This document shows positions 24,430 through 32,774 of a DNA stretch of 51,638 nucleotides, piece by piece. Under the pieces are notes generated by a model that saw nothing but the letters and a program-made list of their open reading frames with translations, did no database searches and was not told the DNA's origin. Source of the DNA: Polyangiaceae bacterium (GTDB lineage Bacteria > Myxococcota_A > Polyangia > Polyangiales > Polyangiaceae). A program made the position numbers and the translations under genes. The DNA is taken from NCBI GenBank assembly GCA_029266615.1, contig JAQSWN010000014.1:1-51638 (forward strand), read 5' to 3'. Within the stretch, counting starts at the first letter, position 1. Each line of letters starts with the position of its first letter.

Positions 24430-25074
24430 TCACTTGGCAGCGCCGCGCGCCGCGAGCTCCGACTCGATGTAGGGCCACATGACGGCGCCTTGATCGCCCA
24501 CGTACTTGCGCAGGATCTTCATGTTCCGCGGATCGACTAGCATGTTCAGCGGGGCCGAGTCCGGCGAAGCGTAGAGGCCCAGCTCCAGCTCGGGATCCGC
24601 GACCATCGGGAAGTTCGGCTGGAAATTAGCGATCCAGCGCTCCAAGTCGGCCATGTCGGCGGGGTTGCGCTGGCCGTCTTGGAAGAGCGTGCTCAAGATG
24701 ACGAGGCCACGGGGGCCGAGCTCTGCGGCGCGCTCGGGCAAGTAACCGTGTTCAGCGACACACGCGGCACACCAGATAGCGGCCGTGTTGACGAGTAAGA
24801 GCGACACACCCTTGGTGCCGGCCGGATCGTAGTAGTCCGAGAGCGCCACCGTTTCGCGATGCGCCTCGCTGGGCGCGACGCGGTCCGGCGCGCGGTAGCC
24901 GATGAAGCAGGCGTTCTTGGCGACGTCGCCCTGCTCCGTCCCGACTCCCTCGGTTGGGTAGTCCGGAGCCGCGCAGCTCGGCGCGTCCGCGATCAGCTCA
25001 TCTGGAATCTCAGGCGCGTTCGACCCGCACGCCAGGAGGCACGAGCCGAGCGCGAGGGCGAGCAGCGCGCGCAA
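24430..25074 (-). CDS. Thioredoxin-fold lipoprotein 4 (WCAAC type)
   Basis: The protein is 214 residues. The lipobox LGSCLLACG is clear. The mature N-terminus carries extra Cys (SCAAPDYP and NACFIGYR). The redox domain has LSDYYDPAGTKGVSLLLVN, AIWCAACVAEHGYLP and the cis-Pro block SAPLNMLVDPRNMKIL. These landmarks match the lipoprotein at 19118-19843 (also WCxxC, YYDPxGxKG, APLNMLVD or TPLNMLVD), so the genes are paralogues split between divergent transcription units. It lies 3 nt before the large barrel gene and 3 nt after the lipoprotein gene upstream. The position suggests it services the disulfides of the barrel or of nearby Cys-rich proteins (inference). Confidence 0.83.
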   Translation of the reverse strand: MRALLALALGSCLLACGSNAPEIPDELIADAPSCAAPDYPTEGVGTEQGDVAKNACFIGYRAPDRVAPSEAHRETVALSDYYDPAGTKGVSLLLVNTAAIWCAACVAEHGYLPERAAELGPRGLVILSTLFQDGQRNPADMADLERWIANFQPNFPMVADPELELGLYASPDSAPLNMLVDPRNMKILRKYVGDQGAVMWPYIESELAARGAAK

Positions 25075-25077
25075 TCG

Positions 25078-25977
25078 TTACTCCTTGACCTTCACGCCAA
25101 TGGCGGTGAGGACCGGGACGCCTTCGGGAAACTCGAGCGTCCCGCCGTCCGCGCTGACGACACCTTCGCCGACTTGCCGCCAGCCAGCGTAGGGCGCGAA
25201 CTCCTCTTCCACGTCCAGCCCCAGCAGGTGGAGCGTGAGCTCGGTTCCTGGCTCGAGGCCGGCGGTGTTCTCGAGGCTCAGCGCAGGCGCGGGGCACACG
25301 CGCGTTTCTAGCGGCGAAAGCGCGTACGCTTGAACGAAGCCTTGCCCGAGCTGCTCCAGCGCGGCCTCCGGAAGCGGGGCGGCCCGGAACCCTTGCTGAG
25401 CTTCCGTCTCGTAATCCAAGAAATTCACGTCCACGTGCGCGCCCGCGTCCAACGTGAGCGTCACTCCGCCCGAAGAAGCGGCGCTGCCCGGCGTGAGCGC
25501 GCGGGCGTCCTCGTAGGCGGGCAGGCGTACGGTGACGATCGTGCCGACGTCGTTGTCGCCTTCGCGGAGCAGCGTCGTCAGCTTCGCCCACTCGAAGCCG
25601 TCTCCGTACTTCACCGCGGGCGTGTCGAGCGTGTCGCCTACGCTCTCCGACAACTGGCCGCTCTCGCCGACGTTGGCCTGCGTGCATACGTCCTTGCCGC
25701 ACACTTGCACCAACCCCGCAGACGTTGGCTCACCTTGCTCGTCCACGATCTGCCCGCTGATTGCGCCGACCTCTACGGGATTGGGAGCGCTACCCGGGTT
25801 CGTACCCTCGGGGCAGCGCGCAGGTTTCGCTCCCCCGCCACCCGACCCGCCGCTCGTGCCCGAGCCACCGTTTCCGGCGGCCGAGCCGTTGGGCTCAGCG
25901 GGATCGCTGGAGCAGGCTGCGCTCACGAGCAGCGCCGGAAGAAGGGCGAGGAGGCAGAAACGCGAAGGGCGAGTCAC
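25078..25977 (-). CDS. Lipoprotein with carboxypeptidase-regulatory-like beta domain
   Basis: The protein is 299 residues. The lipobox LLVSAAC is followed by a Gly/Ser linker and ARCPEG. A beta-sandwich-like start (ISGQIVDEQGEPTSAGLVQV) resembles the carboxypeptidase regulatory-like/transthyretin-type fold, with a CGKDVC Cys pair in it. The rest is beta-rich with EGTxV-type strands and VCPAPALS. It is likely a surface or periplasmic binding module. It is the first gene of the five-gene operon and is followed after 3 nt by the thioredoxin-like lipoprotein gene; its Cys pairs make it a possible client. Confidence 0.72.
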   Translation of the reverse strand: MTRPSRFCLLALLPALLVSAACSSDPAEPNGSAAGNGGSGTSGGSGGGGAKPARCPEGTNPGSAPNPVEVGAISGQIVDEQGEPTSAGLVQVCGKDVCTQANVGESGQLSESVGDTLDTPAVKYGDGFEWAKLTTLLREGDNDVGTIVTVRLPAYEDARALTPGSAASSGGVTLTLDAGAHVDVNFLDYETEAQQGFRAAPLPEAALEQLGQGFVQAYALSPLETRVCPAPALSLENTAGLEPGTELTLHLLGLDVEEEFAPYAGWRQVGEGVVSADGGTLEFPEGVPVLTAIGVKVKE

Positions 25978-26041
25978 GCCCCCGCATTATGCCCCGAATC
26001 GGCGCGCGCGCCGACGAGCCGTTTTCGGATCCGCGGTCGGG

Positions 26042-28165
26042 TTAGAAGCTAACGCCGAGGAAGAGGCGGAGCGCCTGGGCCAGGTTCGTGTCCGCGTTGG
26101 TGAGCCGCGAGGCCTCGACCGAGGCGTAACCCAGGCCGGACATGGGGAAGAGCACCGCGTACTCGAGCTTGGCGAAGAAGCCGCCCATGCGGTTCGGGTC
26201 GTCATTGAGCGAGCCGTCTTTGCTCTGGAAGTAGATCTGGCCGTTGAGCTCGATGCCGAGGTCCCGCGCGTGGCCGGGCGTCTGCATGAACTCGCTGGCG
26301 CGCGACCAAATCGCCGCGATGCCGCCGCCGATCTTCTGCCCGTTCGGATCCCGCAGGAAGTCGTACTTCACGCTCGGGCGGAAGTAGTAGGTGCCCTGCA
26401 CGCGGGTCAAAATGTTACGGTAGAGGATCAAGTCGAGCGCGTAGCTCGGGTTGAAGCGGAACGTGGAGATGGTCCGGTCGCCGTTCTGGTTCTGGAAGCC
26501 GGACCCGGGCGAGAGGCTGTCTACGTCCGAATCGCCCGAGGCCCAGCCGGTTTTGAAACCGAGCCGAAGCTTGTTCTCCACGAGGAGCTGCTCGAGCTCG
26601 GCCACGAAGCCCCAGCTGCGCGTCTTGAATCCCGCCGCCGAGGGCGCGTCCGGCTCGACCGAGACGTTGTTGATCTTGCCCTGGATGGTGGCGATTTCGG
26701 TCTCGAAGCGGAAGCCGCGGTAACGCAGCTGCCCCCACAAGTTCGGCATCCACATGTGCGCGTCGCGCCGCACGAAGGAAAGCGTGTCCCGGTCCGGCTC
26801 GCCTGGGTTGCAACCCAGAGCGGCGGCGCCCATGTTGACGTTGCCGCACCCGCCCCGCTGATCCGTCGCGAGCAGCTGATGCTTGTACTGCACCTGGACG
26901 CCGCCGTTGATGACGACGTCGCCGCGGTTGAGGGCGGCGGCGACCATGTCCGCGCTCTTCCGGCGCACCAACGTGAACGTGTACTGGTTCACGTCGTCCA
27001 GCTGGGCCACGTCGTACGGCTGGCCGCGCACCATGCCGAAATTGTCCGTCGTGGCGCCTTCGTTCACGAAGTCCATCGCTACGGACGCGTACAGATCCAA
27101 GCTCTTGATGCCGCTCGTGATCTGAGCGCGGTCCACCGTCGACTGGTAGTTGTCGTCGTGACCGTCGCCGGCGTTGTGGACCATGCCGAGACCCCAGTGG
27201 TTCGGCATGCGGCCGAAGCGGAGCTGGCCGACCGGGGTAACCCATTCCGCCCAAACCCGCTTCACGATGATGCTGTCGCGCAGGCTGTTACGGCCGGCGC
27301 TGGGCGCACTGGTGGTGTCGTCGAAGATGCCGAGCGGCGTATAGCCGCTGCGCTCCTGGACGCTGCCGTTGTTCACGGCATAACCCCCCGGGGTGGAGCC
27401 CAGGACCAGGTTGTCCAACAGATCGATCTGAGAGATGACGCGCAGGTTGTCCGAGACGTGAAACTCGGGGTCCAACCGGAAGCGCATGTTGGCGCCAGCG
27501 TTGGTGTTGTCGTCGCAGTTGCTCGTGCCCGAGCCGCACAGCCTCGCACCGGTCTCGCCGAGCTCACGACCGTTCGCGTTTTGAATGTAGAAATGATCGG
27601 CCGGGCGGGGGAAGAGCGCCGTGGAGACGTCGTCCCGGCGACCGAGGTGAAGCTTGTAGAACAGCTCGCCGCGCGCGCGCAGGCTGCCGTGCCATTCCAG
27701 GATGGGGCGCGTGTGCGTCCACCAATCTTCGGCGAAGACGGCGTCGCCCGCGGCGGGCTTGGCCTTGGGCCGCTCCGTACCTTGGCGCTTGAGCGCGGCG
27801 GCGTCTTCGGAAGGCTCCGGCCAGATGGGTAGCGGCGCGAGGCCCGGCTGCGCTTGCGGCAAGGTGCCGGCAGGCTCCTGTCCGACCGTCGGCTCTTCTG
27901 GGCCTTCGGCAGCCGCAGGAGGGTCCGCGGTCGCGGGCGCTTCCGGCGCGGGCGCTGCAGGCCCAGGGGGAGCCGCTGCCGCCGGAGGAGCTGCAGCCGG
28001 AGGGGCCGCGGGCGGCGCAGCGGCTGGCGCTGGCGCTGGCCTCGGCTCGGCCGGCTTGGGTTCGGCCGCGGGCCTCTTGGCGTCGGCTGCCGGAGCTTGC
28101 GCCCAGGCGTTCAAAGAGAATGTGGCGGCGAATGCCGAAAGCAGTAAAACGGAGCGTTTTCGCAT
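26042..28165 (-). CDS. Large exported beta-barrel protein with Ala/Pro-rich N-terminal linker (TIGR04551-like)
   Basis: The protein is 707 residues from ATG 28165, with GGAG 6 nt upstream; a much longer open frame extends across the kinase gene but is only a shadow. The signal peptide ends NAWAQAPA. Residues ~20-100 are an Ala/Pro-rich tether. Amphipathic strands follow to a C-terminal LRLFLGVSF. Internal landmarks are VWAEWVTPVGQLRFGRMPNH, WGLGMVHNAGDGHDDNYQST and RRDAHMWMPN. From memory this resembles the myxobacterial TIGR04551 group; I cannot confirm it. A TTGACA occurs upstream (28228-28223) but has no good -10. It probably sits in the outer membrane; its cargo is unknown. Confidence 0.82.
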   Translation of the reverse strand: MRKRSVLLLSAFAATFSLNAWAQAPAADAKRPAAEPKPAEPRPAPAPAAAPPAAPPAAAPPAAAAPPGPAAPAPEAPATADPPAAAEGPEEPTVGQEPAGTLPQAQPGLAPLPIWPEPSEDAAALKRQGTERPKAKPAAGDAVFAEDWWTHTRPILEWHGSLRARGELFYKLHLGRRDDVSTALFPRPADHFYIQNANGRELGETGARLCGSGTSNCDDNTNAGANMRFRLDPEFHVSDNLRVISQIDLLDNLVLGSTPGGYAVNNGSVQERSGYTPLGIFDDTTSAPSAGRNSLRDSIIVKRVWAEWVTPVGQLRFGRMPNHWGLGMVHNAGDGHDDNYQSTVDRAQITSGIKSLDLYASVAMDFVNEGATTDNFGMVRGQPYDVAQLDDVNQYTFTLVRRKSADMVAAALNRGDVVINGGVQVQYKHQLLATDQRGGCGNVNMGAAALGCNPGEPDRDTLSFVRRDAHMWMPNLWGQLRYRGFRFETEIATIQGKINNVSVEPDAPSAAGFKTRSWGFVAELEQLLVENKLRLGFKTGWASGDSDVDSLSPGSGFQNQNGDRTISTFRFNPSYALDLILYRNILTRVQGTYYFRPSVKYDFLRDPNGQKIGGGIAAIWSRASEFMQTPGHARDLGIELNGQIYFQSKDGSLNDDPNRMGGFFAKLEYAVLFPMSGLGYASVEASRLTNADTNLAQALRLFLGVSF

Positions 28166-28230
28166 TGATACTCCGCCTTTGACCGGAGCGGCGGGAGTCC
28201 CTTTCGCACCGACCCGGAACACTGTCAACC

Positions 28231-29484
28231 TCAGCCTTTTTTGAAGGCCGTCATCACGTCGGTCGCGTAGCGCTCCGCCTGGGCCTGCGCTTGGGCCACG
28301 GCTTGCGAAGGAGCGATCGGAGGAAGGGCGGAAGTGCGCTGCAAGATAGGCGCGTCTTCCGCCGTTTCCGGCAAATGACCGTACGGCCCCTCGGCCAGCT
28401 GAGGCATCGCCATCGAGAGAGTCTTGGCGACCTTCGATAGCTCTGCCTGCGCTCTCCAGCCGGGCGAATCCGGGAGGCCGAGAGCGGCGCGGAACGCGTC
28501 GCCTAGCTCGCGCGCGGTGCCGTAGCGAAGGTCTCGGTGCTTGGCCAGCGCGCGCGCGAACACGAGATCCATCGCCGCGGGCATGCCGGGAACGAGCTGA
28601 GTGATGGGCGGCGCGGGCTCGTCCAACTGCGCCGTGCGCACGGCGAGCTCCGTGCGGGTGGGGCTGTCGAACGGGGTGATCCCGGTGAGCATCTCGAACA
28701 TCACGATCGCGGCCGCGTACAGGTCCGCGCGCGGGTCCAACGGTTGCCCCATGACCTGCTCCGGCGCCATGTAGGCGCCCGTGCCCGGCGCCATCCCGCC
28801 GCTTTGCTTTGCTAGCTCCGTCGGAAACCGCGCGATGCCGAAGTCCGTTAGCTTGGCGATGTCGTCCGTGCGAATCAGCACGTTGGCGCTCTTCACGTCG
28901 CGGTGGACGATGCCCAGCGCGTGCAGGCTCGATAGCGCGCCGAGCAGCTGAGCCAGGTAGTGCCACGCCTGAGCGACCGGAAGGCGAGGGAGCGCGCCGC
29001 CCCGCGAATTGGCGCGCTGGAGCAGCTCGGCAAGCGACTCCCCTTGGACGAGTTCCATGGCGATGCAAAGCTCGCCGTCCTCGTCGAACATCCCGAAGTA
29101 GTGGACGATGTTCGGGTGACTGAGCTTGCTCAGCACCTCCGCTTCGTGACGAAACAGCCGCTCCGCGCGGGGCTTGCCGCGGATGAGCGGGTGCAGAACT
29201 TTCAGGGCGATGGGGTGCTCGGGAACGCCCGCGAACCGGCCGGCGGGATTGTAGTAGAGCCAGCCGCGATAAACGACGCCCATGCCGCCTTCGCCGATGG
29301 TGTGGCCCACGACGCACTTACCTAAGTCCCCCAGCGTGACCTCGCTGCCGGGACCGATGCGCTGACGGAGCTTCACGGCGACCGCTGCCGCCACCGCGGC
29401 CGCGGACGAGACCGCCATGCCGCAGTAAGGGCAAAACCTCGCCTGGGGCACGAGCACGCTTTGGCATCCGACGCAGACCGCCAC
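28231..29484 (-). CDS. Ser/Thr protein kinase with N-terminal zinc ribbon
   Basis: The protein is 417 residues from GTG 29484. The first 25 residues form a two-CxxC zinc ribbon (VCVGCQS and FCPYCGM). A short Ala-rich helix follows (too short and small-residue-rich to call a membrane span with confidence), then a complete kinase domain: GEGGMGVVYR, ALKVLHP, HRDVKSANVLI, TDFGIARF and YMAPEQVMG. The C-terminal ~100 residues are Ala/Gln/Pro-rich and look disordered. All catalytic residues are present, so it should be active in the cytoplasm. The adjacent beta-barrel gene starts 66 bp downstream on the same strand, so the two may be co-transcribed. Confidence 0.92.
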   Translation of the reverse strand: MAVCVGCQSVLVPQARFCPYCGMAVSSAAAVAAAVAVKLRQRIGPGSEVTLGDLGKCVVGHTIGEGGMGVVYRGWLYYNPAGRFAGVPEHPIALKVLHPLIRGKPRAERLFRHEAEVLSKLSHPNIVHYFGMFDEDGELCIAMELVQGESLAELLQRANSRGGALPRLPVAQAWHYLAQLLGALSSLHALGIVHRDVKSANVLIRTDDIAKLTDFGIARFPTELAKQSGGMAPGTGAYMAPEQVMGQPLDPRADLYAAAIVMFEMLTGITPFDSPTRTELAVRTAQLDEPAPPITQLVPGMPAAMDLVFARALAKHRDLRYGTARELGDAFRAALGLPDSPGWRAQAELSKVAKTLSMAMPQLAEGPYGHLPETAEDAPILQRTSALPPIAPSQAVAQAQAQAERYATDVMTAFKKG

Positions 29485-29660
29485 GGTGATGCGCCGAGCC
29501 TAGCAAAGCCTCGTTTCAATGTAAGTAAAGGCGCGTAGGTCGCGTTCGGACGCACGGGCAATCACGCGGTTTAAAGCGTTGCAGTTCTTCGCGCAGTTTG
29601 AAAGCATGCCTTCCGCTCGGGCCCCTGTGCGCCCAGCTCCGAAACTTCAGGAGAACTTCG

Positions 29661-31139
29661 TTGAAGAGCCTCTCGCTTCTGCCATTGCTCACCGCCGCGG
29701 CCGCCGGGTTCGGCGCGCTCGCCACGACCACGGACGCGCTGGCCCAGCAGGAAGTGGAGCACGCCGTCAGCGTGCAGCGCTTCCACGCCGCGCCCGGGCC
29801 ACGAAACTACTTCACCATGCGCGGCGCGCGCACGGACGGGGAGAAGGTGTGGAGCGCCGGCGTGATGGTGAACTACGCGTTCGAGCCCCTGACGGTGCGC
29901 AGCTGCCGGAACGCGACGAGCTGCGAGGGTGCCGCCCAGCAGCAAGACAAGAAGGTCGTCGAGAACATGCTCACGGGGGACTTCCTCGGGTCCTTCACGA
30001 TCGTGCCGCGAGTGCAGCTCGGCCTGCGTATCCCGGTGATGTGGCTGAAGGGCACTGGCATCACCCCCGACGGCAACGACGAGCCGAACGGCATCAGCGC
30101 CGTTGGCACCGGGGACCCGGAGGTCGAAGGAAAGTTTCGCGTCTACGGCGACCCGAAGTCGCCGATCGTGATCGGCGCTACCGTGTTTGCTACCGCGCCC
30201 CTCGGCAACGCCATCAATAAAGACCAGTTCATGGGTGACAAGCACCCCAACGCGGGCGCGCGCGTGATCTTCGACGGCGAGACGAAGGGCTTCTCGTTCG
30301 GCGCCAACTTGGCGGGCGTGTACCGCAAATCGGTGACGATCGGCGGGACGGATCTCGGCACCGAGTTTCGCTACAACCTGGGCGCCGGCTACCGCGTCAG
30401 CCCCGTGTTCAGGGTGATGGCGGAAGGCTTCGGCACCACGCGCTTCAGCACCAAGGCTGGCGAAAATACGATGGAGGGCCTCGCCGGTATTCAGATCAGC
30501 CCGCTCGGCTCCCCCCTGCTGTTCACGCTCGGCGGCGGCACCGGGATCGTCCAAGGCGTCGGCGTGCCGAAGGTGCGCGCGTTCTTGGGCGTGCTCTACG
30601 TCGCAGAGGGCAAAGACCAAGACGGCGACGGCATCGAAGGCGCCGCCGATCAGTGCCCGACCCAAGCAGAAGACCGCGACGGCTACGAGGATACCGACGG
30701 CTGCCCGGATCCCGACAACGACTTGGACAGCATCCCGGACAAGGACGACAAGTGCCCGAGCCAGCCGGAAGATCAAGACGGCTTCGAGGACGGCGACGGT
30801 TGCCCCGAGCTGGACAACGACAAAGACGGCATCCCTGATACCGGCGATCGCTGCCCCAAGGAGGCCGAGACCAAGAACGGCTTCAAGGACGACGATGGCT
30901 GCGCGGACGAAGCCGACACCGACAACGACGGCGTCCCCGACGCGCGCGACAAGTGCGTGAACGAAGGCGAGGACACCGACGGCTACGAAGACACCGACGG
31001 CTGCCCTGATCCGGACAACGACAACGACGGCATCTTGGACGCGGACGACGAGTGCGTGGACGAAGCCGAGACCAAGAACAAGTTCGAGGACGAAGACGGG
31101 TGCCCGGACGAGCTGCCCGCCAAGGGCAAGAAGAAGTGA
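29661..31139 (+). CDS. Exported barrel-like protein with thrombospondin type-3 calcium repeats
   Basis: The protein is 492 residues. I chose TTG 29661 because AGGAG lies exactly 7 nt upstream and the product then begins with a clean signal peptide (SLSLLPLLTAAAAGFGAL). Residues ~25-310 are beta-rich, like the OmpA-like barrels of myxobacteria. Residues ~320-480 hold about six thrombospondin type-3 repeats (DQDGDGIEGAADQCP, DNDLDSIPDKDDKCP, DTDNDGVPDARDKC), each with a DxDxDG Ca2+-binding loop. Such proteins usually end in an OmpA peptidoglycan-binding domain; here the protein stops after the repeats with a Lys-rich tail. The TGA overlaps the GTG of a TlpA-like gene, indicating coupled synthesis. 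Confidence 0.88.
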   Translation: MKSLSLLPLLTAAAAGFGALATTTDALAQQEVEHAVSVQRFHAAPGPRNYFTMRGARTDGEKVWSAGVMVNYAFEPLTVRSCRNATSCEGAAQQQDKKVVENMLTGDFLGSFTIVPRVQLGLRIPVMWLKGTGITPDGNDEPNGISAVGTGDPEVEGKFRVYGDPKSPIVIGATVFATAPLGNAINKDQFMGDKHPNAGARVIFDGETKGFSFGANLAGVYRKSVTIGGTDLGTEFRYNLGAGYRVSPVFRVMAEGFGTTRFSTKAGENTMEGLAGIQISPLGSPLLFTLGGGTGIVQGVGVPKVRAFLGVLYVAEGKDQDGDGIEGAADQCPTQAEDRDGYEDTDGCPDPDNDLDSIPDKDDKCPSQPEDQDGFEDGDGCPELDNDKDGIPDTGDRCPKEAETKNGFKDDDGCADEADTDNDGVPDARDKCVNEGEDTDGYEDTDGCPDPDNDNDGILDADDECVDEAETKNKFEDEDGCPDELPAKGKKK

Positions 31140-31696
31140 GCCGGGTCGGTGTCTGCGAGCGCCCGCATGTCGCGCGGCGCTCGCTCTGGAGCGGGCTCGT
31201 GTGTCTCGCCCTCTCTGCGTGTGGCGGTACGGGAGCGCCCGGAGCCGCCAGCGCGGAGGCGGCCTCGCACCCGCTGGTGGGCGCGCCCGCGCCCGCCTTC
31301 GAGCTCCCGGACGTCTCCGGCCGCGGTGATCAGTCGCTGGAGGCGTTTGCGGGCAAGGTCGTCATCGTGGACTTTTGGGCGACGTGGTGCGAGCCGTGTA
31401 AGCAATCCTTTCCCGCGTACCAGAAGCTCGTGACCGAGCTCGGTGGGGACGTGGTGGTCGTCGCCATCAGCCAAGACGACGACGCCAAGGGCATCCCCGC
31501 GTTCCTCGCCGAGACGGGCGCCAAGTTTCCGGTCCTCTGGGACGACGGCAAGTCCGTCGCCAAAGCCTACGATCCTCCGACCATGCCGACCGCGTTCGTC
31601 TTGGACAAGAGCGGAATCGTACGGTTCGTACACAAGGGCTACCGCGTGGGGGACGAAGCGACTTTGGAAGAGGAAGCGCGCTCGCTGCTTCGTTGA
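31136..31696 (+). CDS. TlpA/ResA-like thioredoxin lipoprotein 5
   Basis: The protein is 186 residues from a GTG in GTGA overlap with the repeat protein upstream. The lipobox LVCLALSAC is about residue 28. The redoxin domain shows APAPAFELPDVSG, VVIVDFWATWCEPCKQSFPA with CEPC as active site, VVVVAISQDDDA, and the cis-Pro region PPTMPTAFVLDKSGIV. It fits the TlpA/ResA family of membrane-tethered thiol reductases. The neighbouring Ca-binding repeat protein has about a dozen Cys, including one per repeat, and is an obvious candidate substrate (inference). Confidence 0.87.
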   Translation: MSRVGVCERPHVARRSLWSGLVCLALSACGGTGAPGAASAEAASHPLVGAPAPAFELPDVSGRGDQSLEAFAGKVVIVDFWATWCEPCKQSFPAYQKLVTELGGDVVVVAISQDDDAKGIPAFLAETGAKFPVLWDDGKSVAKAYDPPTMPTAFVLDKSGIVRFVHKGYRVGDEATLEEEARSLLR

Positions 31697-31911
31697 GGGG
31701 TTCGCGCGCATGTAGGCGCGCATGTGCAGAGCGAGTCCGAGTGTTACCGCGCGTAGCACAAGACCCACAATCACTCCGAGAAGTGACCGGTTCTTCTCGC
31801 GTGTAGGAGTCCGACCGAAGGGACCCCACCGAAATGAGGAGGCGCGCGCGCTAGGGCTTGCGGAAGGGAAGGCGGAAGTCAGATGATCAGTACTCCTCCC
31901 AAGTGCCCTCG

Positions 31912-32721
31912 ATGCCCGTCTCTCGCCGTGCCGCGCTGCTCAGTGTGATTTCGCTCTTCGCCGCGCCCGCGCCCGCCATCGCGAAGCCGGGGCTGGACGA
32001 GCTCGTCGGTCAGCTCCGGGACGGCAAGGATTTCCGAGTCCGGGTGCAGGCCGCCCTCCAGCTCGGCAAGACGATGGACCCGGCGGCGCTCTCCCCGCTC
32101 GTGTCCGCCCTGGACGACGAGAACGCTTCCGTCCGCGCCGCGTCCGTCGCGGCCCTGGAGACTCTGGGGGACCAACGCGCCATCGCCCCGCTGCGAGAGC
32201 ACCGCTTGGACCGCTCGGAGGCGGTGCGCAAGCAAATCAAAGCCAGCCTGAGCGAGCTCGAAGCGCAGGCGCAGAACACGCCGCGTCCCAAGGTGCTGGT
32301 CAAGCTGGGCATCATGAAGAACGGCAGCGGCGTGAAGTCGAAGCGCATCGAGAGCGATTTGGCCGTCGCCTCGCGTCAGAAACTGAACGAGCTTCCTGGC
32401 GTGAAGGTCCTGGGCGAAGGGGACGACGGCGCCGGCCGGCACACGCCGGTGGTCATGGTCACCGGCAGCGTGGAGCAGCTCCGCGCGGCGCGCGAAGGCA
32501 GCGCGATCGTCTACACGGCCAAGGTGGAGTACGTGCTCCACACGATGCCGGACCAGTCCATCGCCGCGAAGGTATCCGGTAGCGCCAGCGCCCAAGCCAG
32601 CGAGCAGGAAGCGAACGACCAGACTCGAAGTGCCCAGCTGCGGAAAGACGTGCTGGAGGCCGCCATCGCCAGCGCGCTGCGCCGCGCCCCTCCCGCGTTG
32701 CTCGCTGCCGCTCGCTTGTGA
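31912..32721 (+). CDS. Exported HEAT-repeat protein
   Basis: The protein is 269 residues from ATG 31912; the start is uncertain because no good ribosome-binding site is seen, and GTG 31903 and TTG 31858 are in frame. The signal peptide (LLSVISLFAAPAPAIA) is preceded by Arg-Arg. Residues ~30-120 are two to three HEAT-like helical repeats (DFRVRVQAALQLGKTMDPAA and ASVRAASVAALETLGD). The C-terminal half has a mixed alpha/beta look with PRPKVLVKLGIMKNGSG. No enzyme motif is visible. HEAT modules mediate protein contacts. The stop overlaps a GTG of the next reading frame, suggesting a transcript shared with the glycosyltransferase. Confidence 0.75.
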   Translation: MPVSRRAALLSVISLFAAPAPAIAKPGLDELVGQLRDGKDFRVRVQAALQLGKTMDPAALSPLVSALDDENASVRAASVAALETLGDQRAIAPLREHRLDRSEAVRKQIKASLSELEAQAQNTPRPKVLVKLGIMKNGSGVKSKRIESDLAVASRQKLNELPGVKVLGEGDDGAGRHTPVVMVTGSVEQLRAAREGSAIVYTAKVEYVLHTMPDQSIAAKVSGSASAQASEQEANDQTRSAQLRKDVLEAAIASALRRAPPALLAAARL

Positions 32722-32774
32722 CCGCGCCCCCGTCGGGTTGCGCACGCGCCGCGCCTCTGGCATGTGCCCGCGCC

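Noticed and set aside
25532..27832. Long plus-strand open frame over the barrel gene
   Set aside because: Composition is Val/Arg/Ala/His shadow sequence and the opposite strand has clear homology-like barrel features.
26042..29317. A 1091-codon open minus-strand frame
   Set aside because: Only the part below 28165 is a protein; the rest is a shadow of the kinase gene, and a GGAG and signal peptide mark the true start.
31697..31911. Possible gene or RNA between the TlpA-like and HEAT genes
   Set aside because: Only a short GCGCGCATGT direct repeat is seen; no ORF, promoter or stable fold stands out.
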